Below the pieces are notes generated by a model. The model saw only the letters and a program-made list of their open reading frames with translations. It was not told the origin of the DNA and searched no databases. Below, piece after piece: positions 1 to 8,902 of a stretch of 59,539 bases of DNA. The position numbers were made by a program, and so were the translations under genes. The DNA is from Tolumonas sp. (lineage in GTDB: Bacteria; Pseudomonadota; Gammaproteobacteria; Enterobacterales; Aeromonadaceae). The stretch spans positions 1 through 59,539 of the forward strand of contig JAQUHG010000002.1 of NCBI GenBank assembly GCA_028683735.1. The letters run 5' to 3'. How positions within the stretch are numbered: the first letter of the stretch is position 1; each line of letters starts with the position of its first letter.

Positions 1-2
1 TA

Positions 3-428
3 TCCCTGCACGCACCAGTGAGCATGATTTCATCATTTTTTCGTATGCCGGTGCCCGTTGAGCTGACGGGCAACGCCAGTCTGGCTATCCGACAGTTACA
101 AATCAACCCTCAGCATTGTACGCAACTGCAAGGTTCGCTGACCTGGCAACCAGCCAACCTGTCCACGCCGTTGGGTGATATTGCGCTAGGGTCACCGAAA
201 GCCTCGCTTGCCTGCCACGGGGATACTTTTACCGCTGAAGTGACGCAAGACTCTGACATGATAAGCAGTCAAAGCACGGCCAACATGACCTTGCAAGGCC
301 ATTATCAGCTGCAATCTACACTCACGGCTGGTCGGCTCTTACCCGAAAACATACGGTCCTCACTCAATCTAATGGGCAAAGACATCGGCAATGGGGTTTA
401 TAAAGTCAATGAGCAGGGGGCGTTATAA
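3..428 (+). CDS. gspN: Type II secretion system protein N, C-terminal part (cut by window edge)
   Basis: The frame is open to the first base of the window, so only about the last 140 residues are present; the GTG at 18 is internal. The residues resemble the C-terminal half of GspN/ExeN: beta-rich, with a short cysteine-containing stretch near LQINPQHCTQLQGSLTW and repeated LQG-type strands. GspN is a bitopic inner-membrane protein that is an accessory part of the type II secretion apparatus and is usually the last gene of the gsp operon, in line with the absence of a downstream co-directional gene. Family assignment is by recognition only. This is the last core gene before the accessory region. 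Confidence 0.72.
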   Translation, partial: SLHAPVSMISSFFRMPVPVELTGNASLAIRQLQINPQHCTQLQGSLTWQPANLSTPLGDIALGSPKASLACHGDTFTAEVTQDSDMISSQSTANMTLQGHYQLQSTLTAGRLLPENIRSSLNLMGKDIGNGVYKVNEQGAL

Positions 429-1150
429 TTTACGTGGCGTCTTTTGCTTCCTGATTTGTCAATGGATCTGCTCTAATCAGGATTTATTTCTGTTGATCAC
501 ACATTGCTCTTGTCTTCAGTGGGTCAAAACATAATTATCTCTCAGCAATACGAGATGTTTGCTTCGCTTGAGCTAGATGGGCTATTTTTTGATTGATGCT
601 CTGTAGATCCATTTCCAGTTGTTCAATTAGAGTTAATATATTCTCATTGGTGTAACGCTGCCGCTGCCAGTGGTCTGGCTTATTTATAAACATCTTAAAC
701 TGACGAAGATCAACTTGAATTTCATTTTGCCCACTTTTTAATAAGTCAATCTGTGCATTAGCAATGTAAATCCCCCTATTTTAGCGATCCACAGACAAAG
801 CTATTCGTTCTCGCAGCTTTCTGATAGATCTATATTGTTTCGTTAAATTACCCCGATGGTAATTTAAAATATGCTGGTAGATGTACTGCCTAATTGGCGT
901 TGCCAGGTTCGGAGAGTAGCTACTTGATCGGCGTCTTTTCCGACGCGGGGTTAGGTGCAGAGCAAACGGTCAGTTTGCACCAATGACAAAAGGGCGATCA
1001 GCTCGTACGTGCCACTGCTTATCACAAAAAGTCGATGTGTTTGGGTCAGTAGTGGATTGTGATGTCGTTCCGGCAGCACAACGGTAAAAATCCATGCTCC
1101 GCCATAATTAGGCCTGCCGACAGGATATATTACCGTATGTGGTTTTCCGA
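429..1150. other. Gene-poor remnant region after gspN
   Basis: No intact gene is visible. Positions 522-765 are a decayed copy of the 3' part of the gene at 8903-9775 (listed separately). Between about 907 and 1150 the minus strand holds an open stretch of roughly 70 codons (…GRPNYGGAWIFTVVLPER…) with no credible start or ribosome site; I do not recognise it. The area looks like the scarred junction between the core gsp operon and the accessory region. Confidence 0.5.
522..765 (-). pseudogene. Decayed copy of the 3' end of the GRP-motif coiled-coil gene at 8903-9775
   Basis: The nucleotides match 8985-9225 over most of their length. Shared blocks include 'aaacataattatctctc', 'gctctgtagatc', 'ccagtggtc' followed by 'ggcttatt', and 'aacatcttaaactgacg'. 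The copy has lost the segment encoding the MRKMR stretch and carries many substitutions, and no open frame spans it. It probably marks an earlier insertion of the same plasmid-like replication module, or an imperfect duplication of one of its ends. The match is seen directly; the history is inference. Confidence 0.8.
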
Positions 1151-1750
1151 TTAGTAGTTCGTGATGCCAAGACTATAGTTTCCCTCAAACTCGCTGCTTA
1201 CCATGTCGACAATCGCTTTTGCCACTGCGCTTCGTGTTACGGAATTCTTTCGGATTTTTTCGCCTTCATTTGTTAGATGATAGGATGTTGTTTCCCCATC
1301 AAGCAAATGCGCAGCGCGTACCAACGTGTATGCCACACCAGAATCTGCAATCGCATCCGCAGCCATTACATATTCGGGGTATTTTCGAACCAAAAAATTC
1401 AGCAGGAAACCGACAATTCCCGGCACTTCTCTATGAATGCCCATTCCTGTAATCCAGATAATTCGAGAAACCTCGGTGTCTTTCAAGGCTTCTACAATGC
1501 TTTTTGCCTGAGATAGAACGTCCCCGTTCAGACAGGAGATCACAATGTCCTGGCCCATCATCGCATCCGCCAGTTTCCTAACATCTGTTGCATCACCCTT
1601 CACAACGGTTAGGTCTGCGATCCCGCCGCAGGATAACTTATTTGGGTCTCGAACATATACCGTTTGGTTTACATCGGCCACCTGTGCCAATTGTTGTACA
1701 ACCAATCGTCCGGTTCTGCCTGTAGCTCCTAATACCAATACGTTTTTCAT
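1151..1750 (-). CDS. NAD(P)-binding atypical SDR (NmrA/YwnB-like)
   Basis: A 199-residue protein with an N-terminal Rossmann fold: VLVLGATGRTGRLVVQQL fits the GxxGxxG dinucleotide-binding motif of atypical short-chain dehydrogenases. VKGDATD and DIVISCLNGD are the usual strand 3 and 4 segments of NAD(P)H-binding (PF13460-type) proteins. Length fits the family (about 200-215 residues). There is no canonical YxxxK pair, as is common in this subgroup, so it may act as a redox sensor or a reductase; substrate unknown. The start ATG follows AAAGAG. It is oriented like the downstream-facing minus-strand genes but separated from them by about 180 bases. Confidence 0.8.
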   Translation of the reverse strand: MKNVLVLGATGRTGRLVVQQLAQVADVNQTVYVRDPNKLSCGGIADLTVVKGDATDVRKLADAMMGQDIVISCLNGDVLSQAKSIVEALKDTEVSRIIWITGMGIHREVPGIVGFLLNFLVRKYPEYVMAADAIADSGVAYTLVRAAHLLDGETTSYHLTNEGEKIRKNSVTRSAVAKAIVDMVSSEFEGNYSLGITNY

Positions 1751-1930
1751 GAATTAAATTCTCTTTTTGATGAAGATAGGAAATAAAACCGACCCCTGAA
1801 ATATCTATATTCAGCCCATTCCTTACGAGAGATGGCAATATTTTGGTTAGAATCGAACGTTCGTTGATTGCTAGCAACTCCATCAATGCCTCTACATAAC
1901 TATGAGTTTTGTGTTTGCAGATTTAAGGTA

Positions 1931-2509
1931 TCAGTTATGTTTTGGCCACAGGAAAAAAATACTGAGGCTTAGAAATAATACTATAGAAATCAGTGGATTG
2001 AAGAAAGCAGTGATAGTAGCTAAAAGATAACCTATGGGCCCAACAAAGTACGTTTTTCCGATTTTTCGAGCTTCTCTCGGGCTTAATTCATGGTGCAGTA
2101 GTTTTTTGTGGACCGAATAAAACCACATAATTGTTTTTAGAGCCCCAATAATAGTGAGTACACCGCCGTAAAAAGCAGCTGCGATTGATTCATCCATATT
2201 TGTTTGGAGTGCATGAGCAAGGACGGCGGTGGGAAATGGAAGGAATGAAACGAATAACAACTGTAGCGTGTTTAGCAAAAGGATTTTTTGATCGATACGT
2301 GCAATGAGATTAAACATGACATGATGATTAATCCAGATAGCACCAATCACAATAAAACTGACGCTATAAGCAAAGTATGAAGGCCAGAGACTGAGTAAAC
2401 CTTGTAGCAGAGGTGTTGTTGTATCTGGCACTTTTATTTCAAGAATAAGCAGAGTAATAGCGATAGCCATTACGCCATCACTGAAAGCTTCAAGTCGATT
2501 TGTATTCAT
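1931..2509 (-). CDS. TMEM175-family (DUF1211) membrane protein, probable potassium channel
   Basis: A 192-residue hydrophobic protein opening with RLEAFSDGVMAIAITLLILE; the FSDG signature in the first membrane helix is the hallmark of TMEM175/DUF1211 proteins. About six transmembrane helices can be counted, matching one repeat unit of the family; bacterial members assemble as tetramers. IKVPD after helix 1 is also typical. Characterised bacterial members conduct potassium across the inner membrane with low selectivity. Neighbours give no hint of an ion-related role. Family confident, function by family only. Confidence 0.82.
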   Translation of the reverse strand: MNTNRLEAFSDGVMAIAITLLILEIKVPDTTTPLLQGLLSLWPSYFAYSVSFIVIGAIWINHHVMFNLIARIDQKILLLNTLQLLFVSFLPFPTAVLAHALQTNMDESIAAAFYGGVLTIIGALKTIMWFYSVHKKLLHHELSPREARKIGKTYFVGPIGYLLATITAFFNPLISIVLFLSLSIFFLWPKHN

Positions 2510-2623
2510 ATTGATGTCTCAAGATTTGAATGCTTACAGCCGACAATTTAATCAATGGTGAAATTTGAACAGACACGACATAGTGGCATTGCAGCTACTA
2601 TGTCGTGTTGTTGTTTAACGTGC

Positions 2624-3454
2624 TTATGGTTTTAACGGGCCATAAAAATAGGATGCAGTTGCACCACCATCAATTAAAAAGTCCGCACCAGTGATGAACG
2701 CACCTTGCGGACTCATCAGTAGTTCTGCGACATTCGCAATCTCGTCAGCGGTGCCTGGACGGCCTGATGGGCATTTGGCGAACATGTTTTTATAGAAATC
2801 ACCTCTTGGTCCATTGAATTCATCAATGGCTAATGGTGTTACCACTATGCCGGGAGAAATCGAGTTAATACGAGCACCTTTTTCACCCCATTTAACGGCT
2901 TCAGCCATGACTCGTTTGACATTACAACGCTTTGCCATTTGGTATGCATGCAGAGAGTCTTTGATGTTCTGTGGCTGCAACACCTCAAGATCTAGCAGTT
3001 CTTCAGTAGGTGTCAAAGCCAACTGCTCATCAATTTCTGGGCTGAGCGCGGGCATCCGGTGACCTGACTGACTGGAAATTGTCACACCGACGCCACCATG
3101 AGTGATGACTTTACCGATCTCTTCGAGTAAAACGGCTGTACCGTATAAATCAACTTTCAGAACGATATCAGCGGGTGCCTGACTTGGTGAAACCCCAGCT
3201 GAATTAATCAGCATAGTAATGTCACCAAATTCTTTTGATTTTGCGATTAAGTTTTTAATGGATTCTCTTGATGATAAATCCATTTCAACTGCTTCCGCAT
3301 CGAATCCAGCTTCGTTCATAATTTTGGCGATGTTGGAGGCACTCACAAAACTTTTATCACCGACAATTAGTTTTTTGCCAGAACTAATTCTTCTCGCGAT
3401 CGCCATTCCGATCTGACCTGCACCGGTCAAAATAACCACTTCTTTACGAGTCAT
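2624..3454 (-). CDS. Short-chain dehydrogenase/reductase
   Basis: A classical SDR of 276 residues. The glycine motif is GAGQIGMAIA near residue 10, the catalytic serine region is GVTISSQSG near 127, and the catalytic pair is YQMAK (YxxxK) near 172. GADFLIDGG near the C-terminus is the usual NAD(P)-proximal cap. Start: GTG at 3457 and ATG at 3454 both follow AGAGG; ATG is chosen. There is an unusual insertion of about 30 residues (ALSPEIDEQLALTP…) between the serine and tyrosine segments, compatible with a substrate lid. It lies behind the MFS exporter and alcohol dehydrogenase on the same strand and may serve the same carbonyl chemistry. Confidence 0.85.
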   Translation of the reverse strand: MTRKEVVILTGAGQIGMAIARRISSGKKLIVGDKSFVSASNIAKIMNEAGFDAEAVEMDLSSRESIKNLIAKSKEFGDITMLINSAGVSPSQAPADIVLKVDLYGTAVLLEEIGKVITHGGVGVTISSQSGHRMPALSPEIDEQLALTPTEELLDLEVLQPQNIKDSLHAYQMAKRCNVKRVMAEAVKWGEKGARINSISPGIVVTPLAIDEFNGPRGDFYKNMFAKCPSGRPGTADEIANVAELLMSPQGAFITGADFLIDGGATASYFYGPLKP

Positions 3455-3580
3455 CACTATTAACCTCTTGTAAGCAAAGTTACTACCCAGAATTATGAAC
3501 GGTATTTTTTCTTTATTAATACTAGTTATTTTGCTAACACTTATGAGTTGAGCTCATGTATTAATTTAAGAGAACAAAAA

Positions 3581-4954
3581 TTATTTTCTATTGAGCGAAA
3601 AAACAGTAATAAAACATATTGCCAGCAATGTAGCTCCTGCAAACATTGCATTGCACATCCCTTGTTGCTGGACGTTGAGTAGATTATTTGAACTGTGACT
3701 GGACAGTGAACTCACCAGCACCAGCAATGCAATACCAAAAGCCCCACCAACCTGATGCGCAACACCTACTACACCTGATGCGGCCCCGGCATCCTGATGG
3801 GAAACTTTACTGACACCCAAAACAGTTAACAATGCCATGGCTGCGCCCATACAGGAACCAACTAGAATCATAGGTACCATAACTCCAAACCAGAAACTGG
3901 AGGTCGCCATGCCAAATCCGAGCAATAACATTCCGATAAATGAGATCACAATAGCTCCCAGTAAAACGGTAGAATGACTAAATCTCTTTGATAAACGCGG
4001 TGCAAGTAACGCGCCCAGAAAGTTCACAATCATAGAAGGGAAGAATGCAATGCCAGCCTGAAAGGCATTCATATGCAGAATACTTTGCAGGTATTGTGTT
4101 GTATAAAAAAAGAAGCCCATGGCCGAACCAGTAAACAGTATCCGCGCGATATATGCACCACTGCGTTCTTTACTCAGAAAAATACGCAAAGGTAACAGCG
4201 GACTGTCAATTTTTCGCTCTAGCTGAATAAATAATAAAAGTGATAAAACGAAGATAAAAAACAATACGCTTGTATATGCATTGCCAAAACCAGATTCGGC
4301 GGCTTGAATCAATCCATACACTAAACAGATCATACTAATTGTTGAGAGAATTGCGCCTGTTATATCCAGTTTGCCATTGTGACGATCGGTTTCGGTAATG
4401 TATTTGGGGGCTGTTAACATCAAAAATAGACCGATAGGAACGTTAATAAAGAAACCAGCTCTCCAGGATATAAAATTGGCAATAATGCCGCCAGCGACTA
4501 GTCCAAGGCTTGCTGTGATCCCGCCAATAGCACCGTACCAACTGATCGCTCTATTTCGTTCGGCACCTTCACTGAAATTTTTAGTTAATAGTGTCAATGT
4601 CGCTGGGGATAGAACAGCGGCCCCTAAGCCCTGAATGGCACGGGCTCCGATCAATAAATTGGCTGAGTTTGAAAGACTGATGACTAGCGAAGACAAGGTA
4701 AATACCAAAAGGCCGAGTAAAAAAACTTTCAGACTACCGAAAATATCACCAGCTCTGGCTCCGAGGAGCATAAAACCACCAAAGCAGAGCATATAAGCAT
4801 TCTGAACCCATGATAATTTCTCAGGTGTAAATGTCAGTTGAGACTGGATCGTTGGCAGGCCAGTGATGACAATTGAATTATCAATAACCAGCATCGAATA
4901 ACTTGCTAATAATATGAATAAGATCATTTGATGCTTATGATTAATTTTTTGCAT
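3581..4954 (-). CDS. MFS exporter, DHA2 (14-helix EmrB/QacA) family
   Basis: A 457-residue integral membrane protein. Signature residues are LDxxIVxxALP-like SMLVIDNSIVITGLPTI in helix 1, GARAGDIFG between helices 2 and 3 (motif A), and GLGAAVLSPATL in helix 4-5 (motif C region). Helix counting gives about 14, as in drug:H+ antiporter family 2. It should export a hydrophobic or cationic compound by proton antiport across the inner membrane. Its ATG follows AGGTGAG. It lies 103 bases beyond the alcohol dehydrogenase, with a terminator hairpin between them, so it may have its own promoter or depend on read-through. Substrate unknown. Confidence 0.87.
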   Translation of the reverse strand: MQKINHKHQMILFILLASYSMLVIDNSIVITGLPTIQSQLTFTPEKLSWVQNAYMLCFGGFMLLGARAGDIFGSLKVFLLGLLVFTLSSLVISLSNSANLLIGARAIQGLGAAVLSPATLTLLTKNFSEGAERNRAISWYGAIGGITASLGLVAGGIIANFISWRAGFFINVPIGLFLMLTAPKYITETDRHNGKLDITGAILSTISMICLVYGLIQAAESGFGNAYTSVLFFIFVLSLLLFIQLERKIDSPLLPLRIFLSKERSGAYIARILFTGSAMGFFFYTTQYLQSILHMNAFQAGIAFFPSMIVNFLGALLAPRLSKRFSHSTVLLGAIVISFIGMLLLGFGMATSSFWFGVMVPMILVGSCMGAAMALLTVLGVSKVSHQDAGAASGVVGVAHQVGGAFGIALLVLVSSLSSHSSNNLLNVQQQGMCNAMFAGATLLAICFITVFSLNRK

Positions 4955-5008
4955 AACAACTCACCTAAAGGTCATATCAGAAATAGCGATATTGGGCACA
5001 TAAAAGTA

Positions 5009-5037
5009 AAAAAGGCGCTACCCATCAGGTAAGCGCC
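5009..5037 (-). terminator. Rho-independent terminator after the alcohol dehydrogenase
   Basis: On the minus strand the arms GGCGCTTACC and GGTAGCGCC (one bulge) enclose a 5-base loop and are followed by a run of T. It sits 21 bases past the stop of the gene at 5058-6206 and would separate it from the MFS gene. Confidence 0.8.
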
Positions 5038-5057
5038 AAAATTGAGAACAGATTGTA

Positions 5058-6206
5058 TTAAAAAGCGTTATTTAGAATTTCTGTGCTGACATCGCTGGTA
5101 TAAATATCTGCAACACCAAAGTAGCCGGCATTGCCCAGCACATTTTCAAGAATCACGGGTAATTCAGATTTTGTAATGCCAAATTGAGCCAGTTTAGTTG
5201 GCGTACCCACTTTATTGAACCAGCTTTCAAGAGCTGCAATCCCTTCAAGCGCAGTTGAAACACCAAACACTTCTTTCGCAAAGCGTGTGAATTGTTCTGG
5301 ATTTCTGGTGTGATACCACGTCATCCATGCCGGCATGACCACGGATAAGCCAGCACCGTGCGGCACGTTATAAAGCGCTGATAATGAATGCTCGATCATA
5401 TGATTCGGGTAGTTAAAACCCGCAGTACCAGAATAAATCAAACCATTCAGAGCCTGAGTTGATGCCCAGGCAAATTCACTGCGTGCGTCATAGTTCATTG
5501 GGTCTGCAATCAAAATTTCGGTTGTTTCAATGACCGTTTTAATGATGGATTCAACGAGACGAGACTGAAAATGTGGTTGTACTGAGGCGGTGAAATAGCC
5601 CTCAATGGAGTGGGCAATGATGTCTGCCGCAGAGTAAACCAGATAATCTTTGGTGACAGTTTGCATCAACGCAGGATTTACCACCGATACTTTCGGGAAC
5701 AAGGCTGGCGCATTGATCGCATATTTCTGTTTGGTCTTTTCATTGGTAACCACGGCACCGCAGTTCATTTCACTGCCGGTTGCGGCAAGTGTCAAAATGT
5801 CGAACACGGGAAGTGCTGTCGTGATTGGGCTTTTGCCGATGAATAGATCCCAAATATCACCGTCATACTTAGCGCCAGCGGCAATGGCTTTGGATGTATC
5901 CAAAACAGAACCACCGCCGATACTCAGCACCGCCTCGACCTGATTATTTCTGGCAATGTCGATACCTTCATAAACTTTAGAAAGAATAGGGTTGCTGATA
6001 ATGCCACCGCATTCAATAAACTGAATGCCATGTGAAGCTAAAGATGCCACTACCTTATCAAAGAGGCCGTCATTTTTAATACGGTTACTGCCAAAAGTGA
6101 GCAACACTTTTTTGACACCAAAATTGGCGATGTGCAGACCAATTTGCATTTCTTTATCTTTACCAAAATCAAGCATCGTTGGGTTATGAAAAGTGAAGTT
6201 TTGCAC
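5058..6206 (-). CDS. Iron-type (YqhD-like) NADPH-dependent alcohol dehydrogenase
   Basis: A 382-residue group III alcohol dehydrogenase. GGGSVLDTSKAIA is the cofactor-binding turn near residue 95. The metal ligands are visible as D and H in ADIIAHSIEGYF, H in MIEHSL and H in NVPHGAG, matching D194, H198, H267 and H281 of Escherichia coli YqhD, and the C-terminus (DVSTEILNNAF) follows the same pattern. YqhD reduces toxic short aldehydes with NADPH. Start is GTG, preceded by GAGGT. It is divergent from the LysR gene at 6428, and an aldo/keto reductase and a YqhC-like fragment lie just beyond, so the block resembles the yqhC-yqhD-dkgA detoxification locus rearranged. Confidence 0.86.
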   Translation of the reverse strand: MQNFTFHNPTMLDFGKDKEMQIGLHIANFGVKKVLLTFGSNRIKNDGLFDKVVASLASHGIQFIECGGIISNPILSKVYEGIDIARNNQVEAVLSIGGGSVLDTSKAIAAGAKYDGDIWDLFIGKSPITTALPVFDILTLAATGSEMNCGAVVTNEKTKQKYAINAPALFPKVSVVNPALMQTVTKDYLVYSAADIIAHSIEGYFTASVQPHFQSRLVESIIKTVIETTEILIADPMNYDARSEFAWASTQALNGLIYSGTAGFNYPNHMIEHSLSALYNVPHGAGLSVVMPAWMTWYHTRNPEQFTRFAKEVFGVSTALEGIAALESWFNKVGTPTKLAQFGITKSELPVILENVLGNAGYFGVADIYTSDVSTEILNNAF

Positions 6207-6427
6207 AGGCGATACCTCGGTTCATCAATAGAAGTATCATTTAATGAAATATCAGCATATAAAAGAATCAATGAATATGTGATTGAAGATCCCGAGAAAT
6301 GGAATAATGAATAAATGTAAATTTATTCCACTTATGAGATTTATTCATATATGTATTCTCTAACTGGTTATTGAATAATAGTTCAAAAAGCGGTGAGATA
6401 AAAATAGTTATTCTACGGATTATTTGA

Positions 6428-7339
6428 ATGCTATCTAAAACTGAATTACTTCGTGTATTCGTTGTTGCAGCGGATTCGACTACTTTTCGTGAAGCAGCAC
6501 TAAAATTAAACATGTCTCCTCAATCTGTCTCCAGAGTGATTAAAACACTTGAAGATACCTATGGTGAACTATTGTTTCATCGCAATACCAGAACAGTAAA
6601 AATCACGAAATTTGGAGAACAGTTGTTATCTGGTGCCCGTCATGCGTTAGATGTTGTGAATGAAGTTTTCAATCTGGGAGTACATAAACAGGTTCAGGAT
6701 GAGTTTAGTGGTACCGTCACTCTCACAACGCCAAGCTTGATTGGTAGGGACTATTTGTATCCATTCCTCAGAGATTTCCAAAGGAAATATCCGCGAATAA
6801 AAATCGATATCCGAGCGTCGAATAGCTTTAGTCACGTTGTGGACGAGCAAATCGATATAGGCATCAGAGTTGGTAGGATCAAAAACAATGGCTTCATTGT
6901 TAAGAAGGTAAATGAAGTTCGTTTTTTCCTTGTAGCAAATTCAGATGTAATTGAAAAACACGGAACGCCTAAAAACATTTATGATCTAAAGCATCTACCA
7001 GCGGTTGAGTCAATTGATAGTAATTCAGGTCGGGGATGGGCATGGATGTTTGAAAATGATGTTGAGTTACATCCTGACAATGTGGTCTTTAGAACGGATG
7101 ACCCTGAAATTGAATATCTTGCAGTGCTAGATGGCCTTGGTTTTGGGCAATTGTCGGATTGGATAATCAAAGAAGATATTAAACAAAATAAACTGGTTCG
7201 GCTGTTAAATGATTCAGAACCAAAACCTTGGGATGTCTATGTTTATCGACCTCAGCGTGGTCCAGTACCAGCAAGAGTTAGAATGTTGTATGACGAAATT
7301 GTTGAATATATGAGGAAAATTAATTTTCAACTTGATTAA
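6428..7339 (+). CDS. LysR-family transcriptional regulator
   Basis: A 303-residue LysR protein. The N-terminal winged helix-turn-helix spans residues 1-60 (TTFREAALKLNMSPQSVSRV), followed by the linker helix and a substrate-binding domain starting near residue 90 with the usual SGTVTLTTPSLIGRDYL strand. It is divergently placed from the alcohol dehydrogenase (222-base gap) and 114 bases upstream of an aldo/keto reductase, so both are its likely targets. The ribosome site is weak. It is most like the CrgA/DsdC-type subgroup by general appearance; effector unknown. Confidence 0.87.
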   Translation: MLSKTELLRVFVVAADSTTFREAALKLNMSPQSVSRVIKTLEDTYGELLFHRNTRTVKITKFGEQLLSGARHALDVVNEVFNLGVHKQVQDEFSGTVTLTTPSLIGRDYLYPFLRDFQRKYPRIKIDIRASNSFSHVVDEQIDIGIRVGRIKNNGFIVKKVNEVRFFLVANSDVIEKHGTPKNIYDLKHLPAVESIDSNSGRGWAWMFENDVELHPDNVVFRTDDPEIEYLAVLDGLGFGQLSDWIIKEDIKQNKLVRLLNDSEPKPWDVYVYRPQRGPVPARVRMLYDEIVEYMRKINFQLD

Positions 7340-7453
7340 ATAATTAAAAAAATGGAAGATTCATGAATAATCATCCCAAAATAAATTATCAAAAGAATAT
7401 GATTCTGAATACTAATATATAACAGCTGCATTGATATTTACAGAGAGGGTATG

Positions 7454-8302
7454 ATGGTAACCGTTAAACTGAATAATAATGTTGAAATGCCGATATTAGG
7501 GTTTGGTGTCTATCAAATCGATGATCAAAAAGAATGTGAACGTTCAGTACTTGATGCTTTAGAGGTTGGTTATCGATTGATCGATACTGCATCTGCATAC
7601 CGAAATGAAACTTCGGTCGGAAATGCAATTAAAACAAGTGGTGTAAAACGTGAGGAAATGTTCATTACCACAAAACTGTGGATTAAAGATGCTGGATATG
7701 AAAACACACTGAAAGCATTTGATAAATCATTGAAAAAATTGCAATTAGACTATCTGGATTTATATCTGATCCATCAACCGTTTAATGATGTCTATGGCTC
7801 ATGGCGCGCAATGGAGAAATTGTATAAAGACGGAAAAATCCGAGTTGTTGGTGTCAGTAACTTTCATATGGATCGTCTGACAGATTTGATGGTCTATAAT
7901 GAAATACCGCCTGCTGTGAACCAGATTGAAATTCATCCATTCCATCAACGATATCAAGATGTTGAGTATATGGCTGCGCAAGGTATTCAGCCGGAAGCAT
8001 GGGCTCCTTTTGCAGAAGGTCGGAATAACTTATTTGAAAATAAGCTGCTAGTTGCTCTAGCTGAAAAATATTATAAGACTGTTGCACAAATTGTACTTCG
8101 TTCTCTCATTCAACGAAGTATCGTTGTCATTCCAAAATCGTCAAAACGGGCAAGAATTGCTGAGAATTTTGATGTGTTTGATTTTGAAATTGACGAACAA
8201 GATATGGAGTTATTAAAGCAATTAGATAAACAGGAAAGCGCTTTCTTTTCCCATCGTGATCCTGAAATTGTAAAATGGATGAGTGGTTTCGAAAGAGATT
8301 AA
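7454..8302 (+). CDS. Aldo/keto reductase (AKR5/DkgA-like)
   Basis: A 282-residue (beta/alpha)8 reductase. The catalytic tetrad is visible: D and Y in LIDTASAYRNE, K in ITTKLWIK and H in LYLIHQPF. The NADPH-binding loop near the C-terminus is VVIPKSSKRARIAEN, which suggests NADPH preference. Two adjacent ATG codons follow AGAGAGGGT; the second (7454) has the better spacing. Members of this group reduce 2,5-diketogluconate, methylglyoxal and other small carbonyls in the cytoplasm. Together with the YqhD-like enzyme it fits an aldehyde-detoxification locus controlled by the adjacent LysR protein and formerly by a YqhC-like protein. Confidence 0.9.
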   Translation: MVTVKLNNNVEMPILGFGVYQIDDQKECERSVLDALEVGYRLIDTASAYRNETSVGNAIKTSGVKREEMFITTKLWIKDAGYENTLKAFDKSLKKLQLDYLDLYLIHQPFNDVYGSWRAMEKLYKDGKIRVVGVSNFHMDRLTDLMVYNEIPPAVNQIEIHPFHQRYQDVEYMAAQGIQPEAWAPFAEGRNNLFENKLLVALAEKYYKTVAQIVLRSLIQRSIVVIPKSSKRARIAENFDVFDFEIDEQDMELLKQLDKQESAFFSHRDPEIVKWMSGFERD

Positions 8303-8310
8303 TGCGTATG

Positions 8311-8332
8311 GCTCTCTATAATAATAGAGAGT
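8311..8332. terminator. Bidirectional terminator hairpin between convergent genes
   Basis: CTCTCTAT (8312-8319) pairs with ATAGAGAG (8324-8331) around a 4-base loop. It lies between the convergent aldo/keto reductase and AraC-fragment genes. It lacks a strong T-run on either strand, so termination strength is uncertain. Confidence 0.55.
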
Positions 8333-8757
8333 CATATTCTCATATTCTTCACATCCTGTTTTGGTGATGTGCCGAAGTATCGTTTATATTCTCTACTAAA
8401 TTGAGATATGCTTTCGTAACCAACTCTAATAGCCGCACTTGCTGCATCAATATCTTCGCTCAACATGAAATTTCTCGCATTTTGTAATCGAATTGTTTTT
8501 AAGTACTGCAAGGGGCTCATTGATGTGACTTTCTTGAACAGTTGACGGAAAGTAGATGTGTTCATATGTACTTTTGCAGCCAACATATCCATGGTTATAG
8601 ATTCGGCATAATTCTCTTTAAACCAATTGACAGCATTGGCTATTTTGTAAACAGAGGTATTATTGTGTAGCATGCCTCTAAGATTTTGACCCGCGGGACT
8701 GGCCAATAGTCGGATAATGATCTCTGTTTGAATAAGTGGGGTAAGTAATTCTTTCAT
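8332..8757 (-). pseudogene. Truncated AraC-family activator (YqhC-like C-terminal half)
   Basis: Only 141 residues, where the AraC_N/HTH_18 family runs about 290-310. The C-terminal double helix-turn-helix is complete (TMDMLAAKVHMNTSTFRQLF and DAASAAIRVGYESISQFSRE), preceded by a short piece of the N-terminal cupin-type domain (LIQTEIIIRLLASPAGQNLR). The remaining N-terminal effector domain is absent upstream, where no continuing frame is visible. In E. coli YqhC activates yqhD-dkgA in response to aldehydes; this fragment sits beside equivalents of both targets. It could still be translated as a DNA-binding stub, but deletion of the sensor domain makes a remnant more likely. Confidence 0.75.
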
Positions 8758-8902
8758 TCCGTTTTCGCATAATTTGGGCTATACACCCATCATAATTCAG
8801 AGATTAAATCGGACGAATGAGTTGTGTGATAATAATACTTGAATATCATTTTGACTCATCGGTTGAACGGGGTTTTATTGTTCCAGCCTTGCAGGCTGAA
8901 AA

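Noticed and set aside
1853..1871. Palindromic CGAACGTTCG as an operator before the SDR gene
   Set aside because: A 10-base palindrome is common by chance and no second copy or regulator is adjacent.
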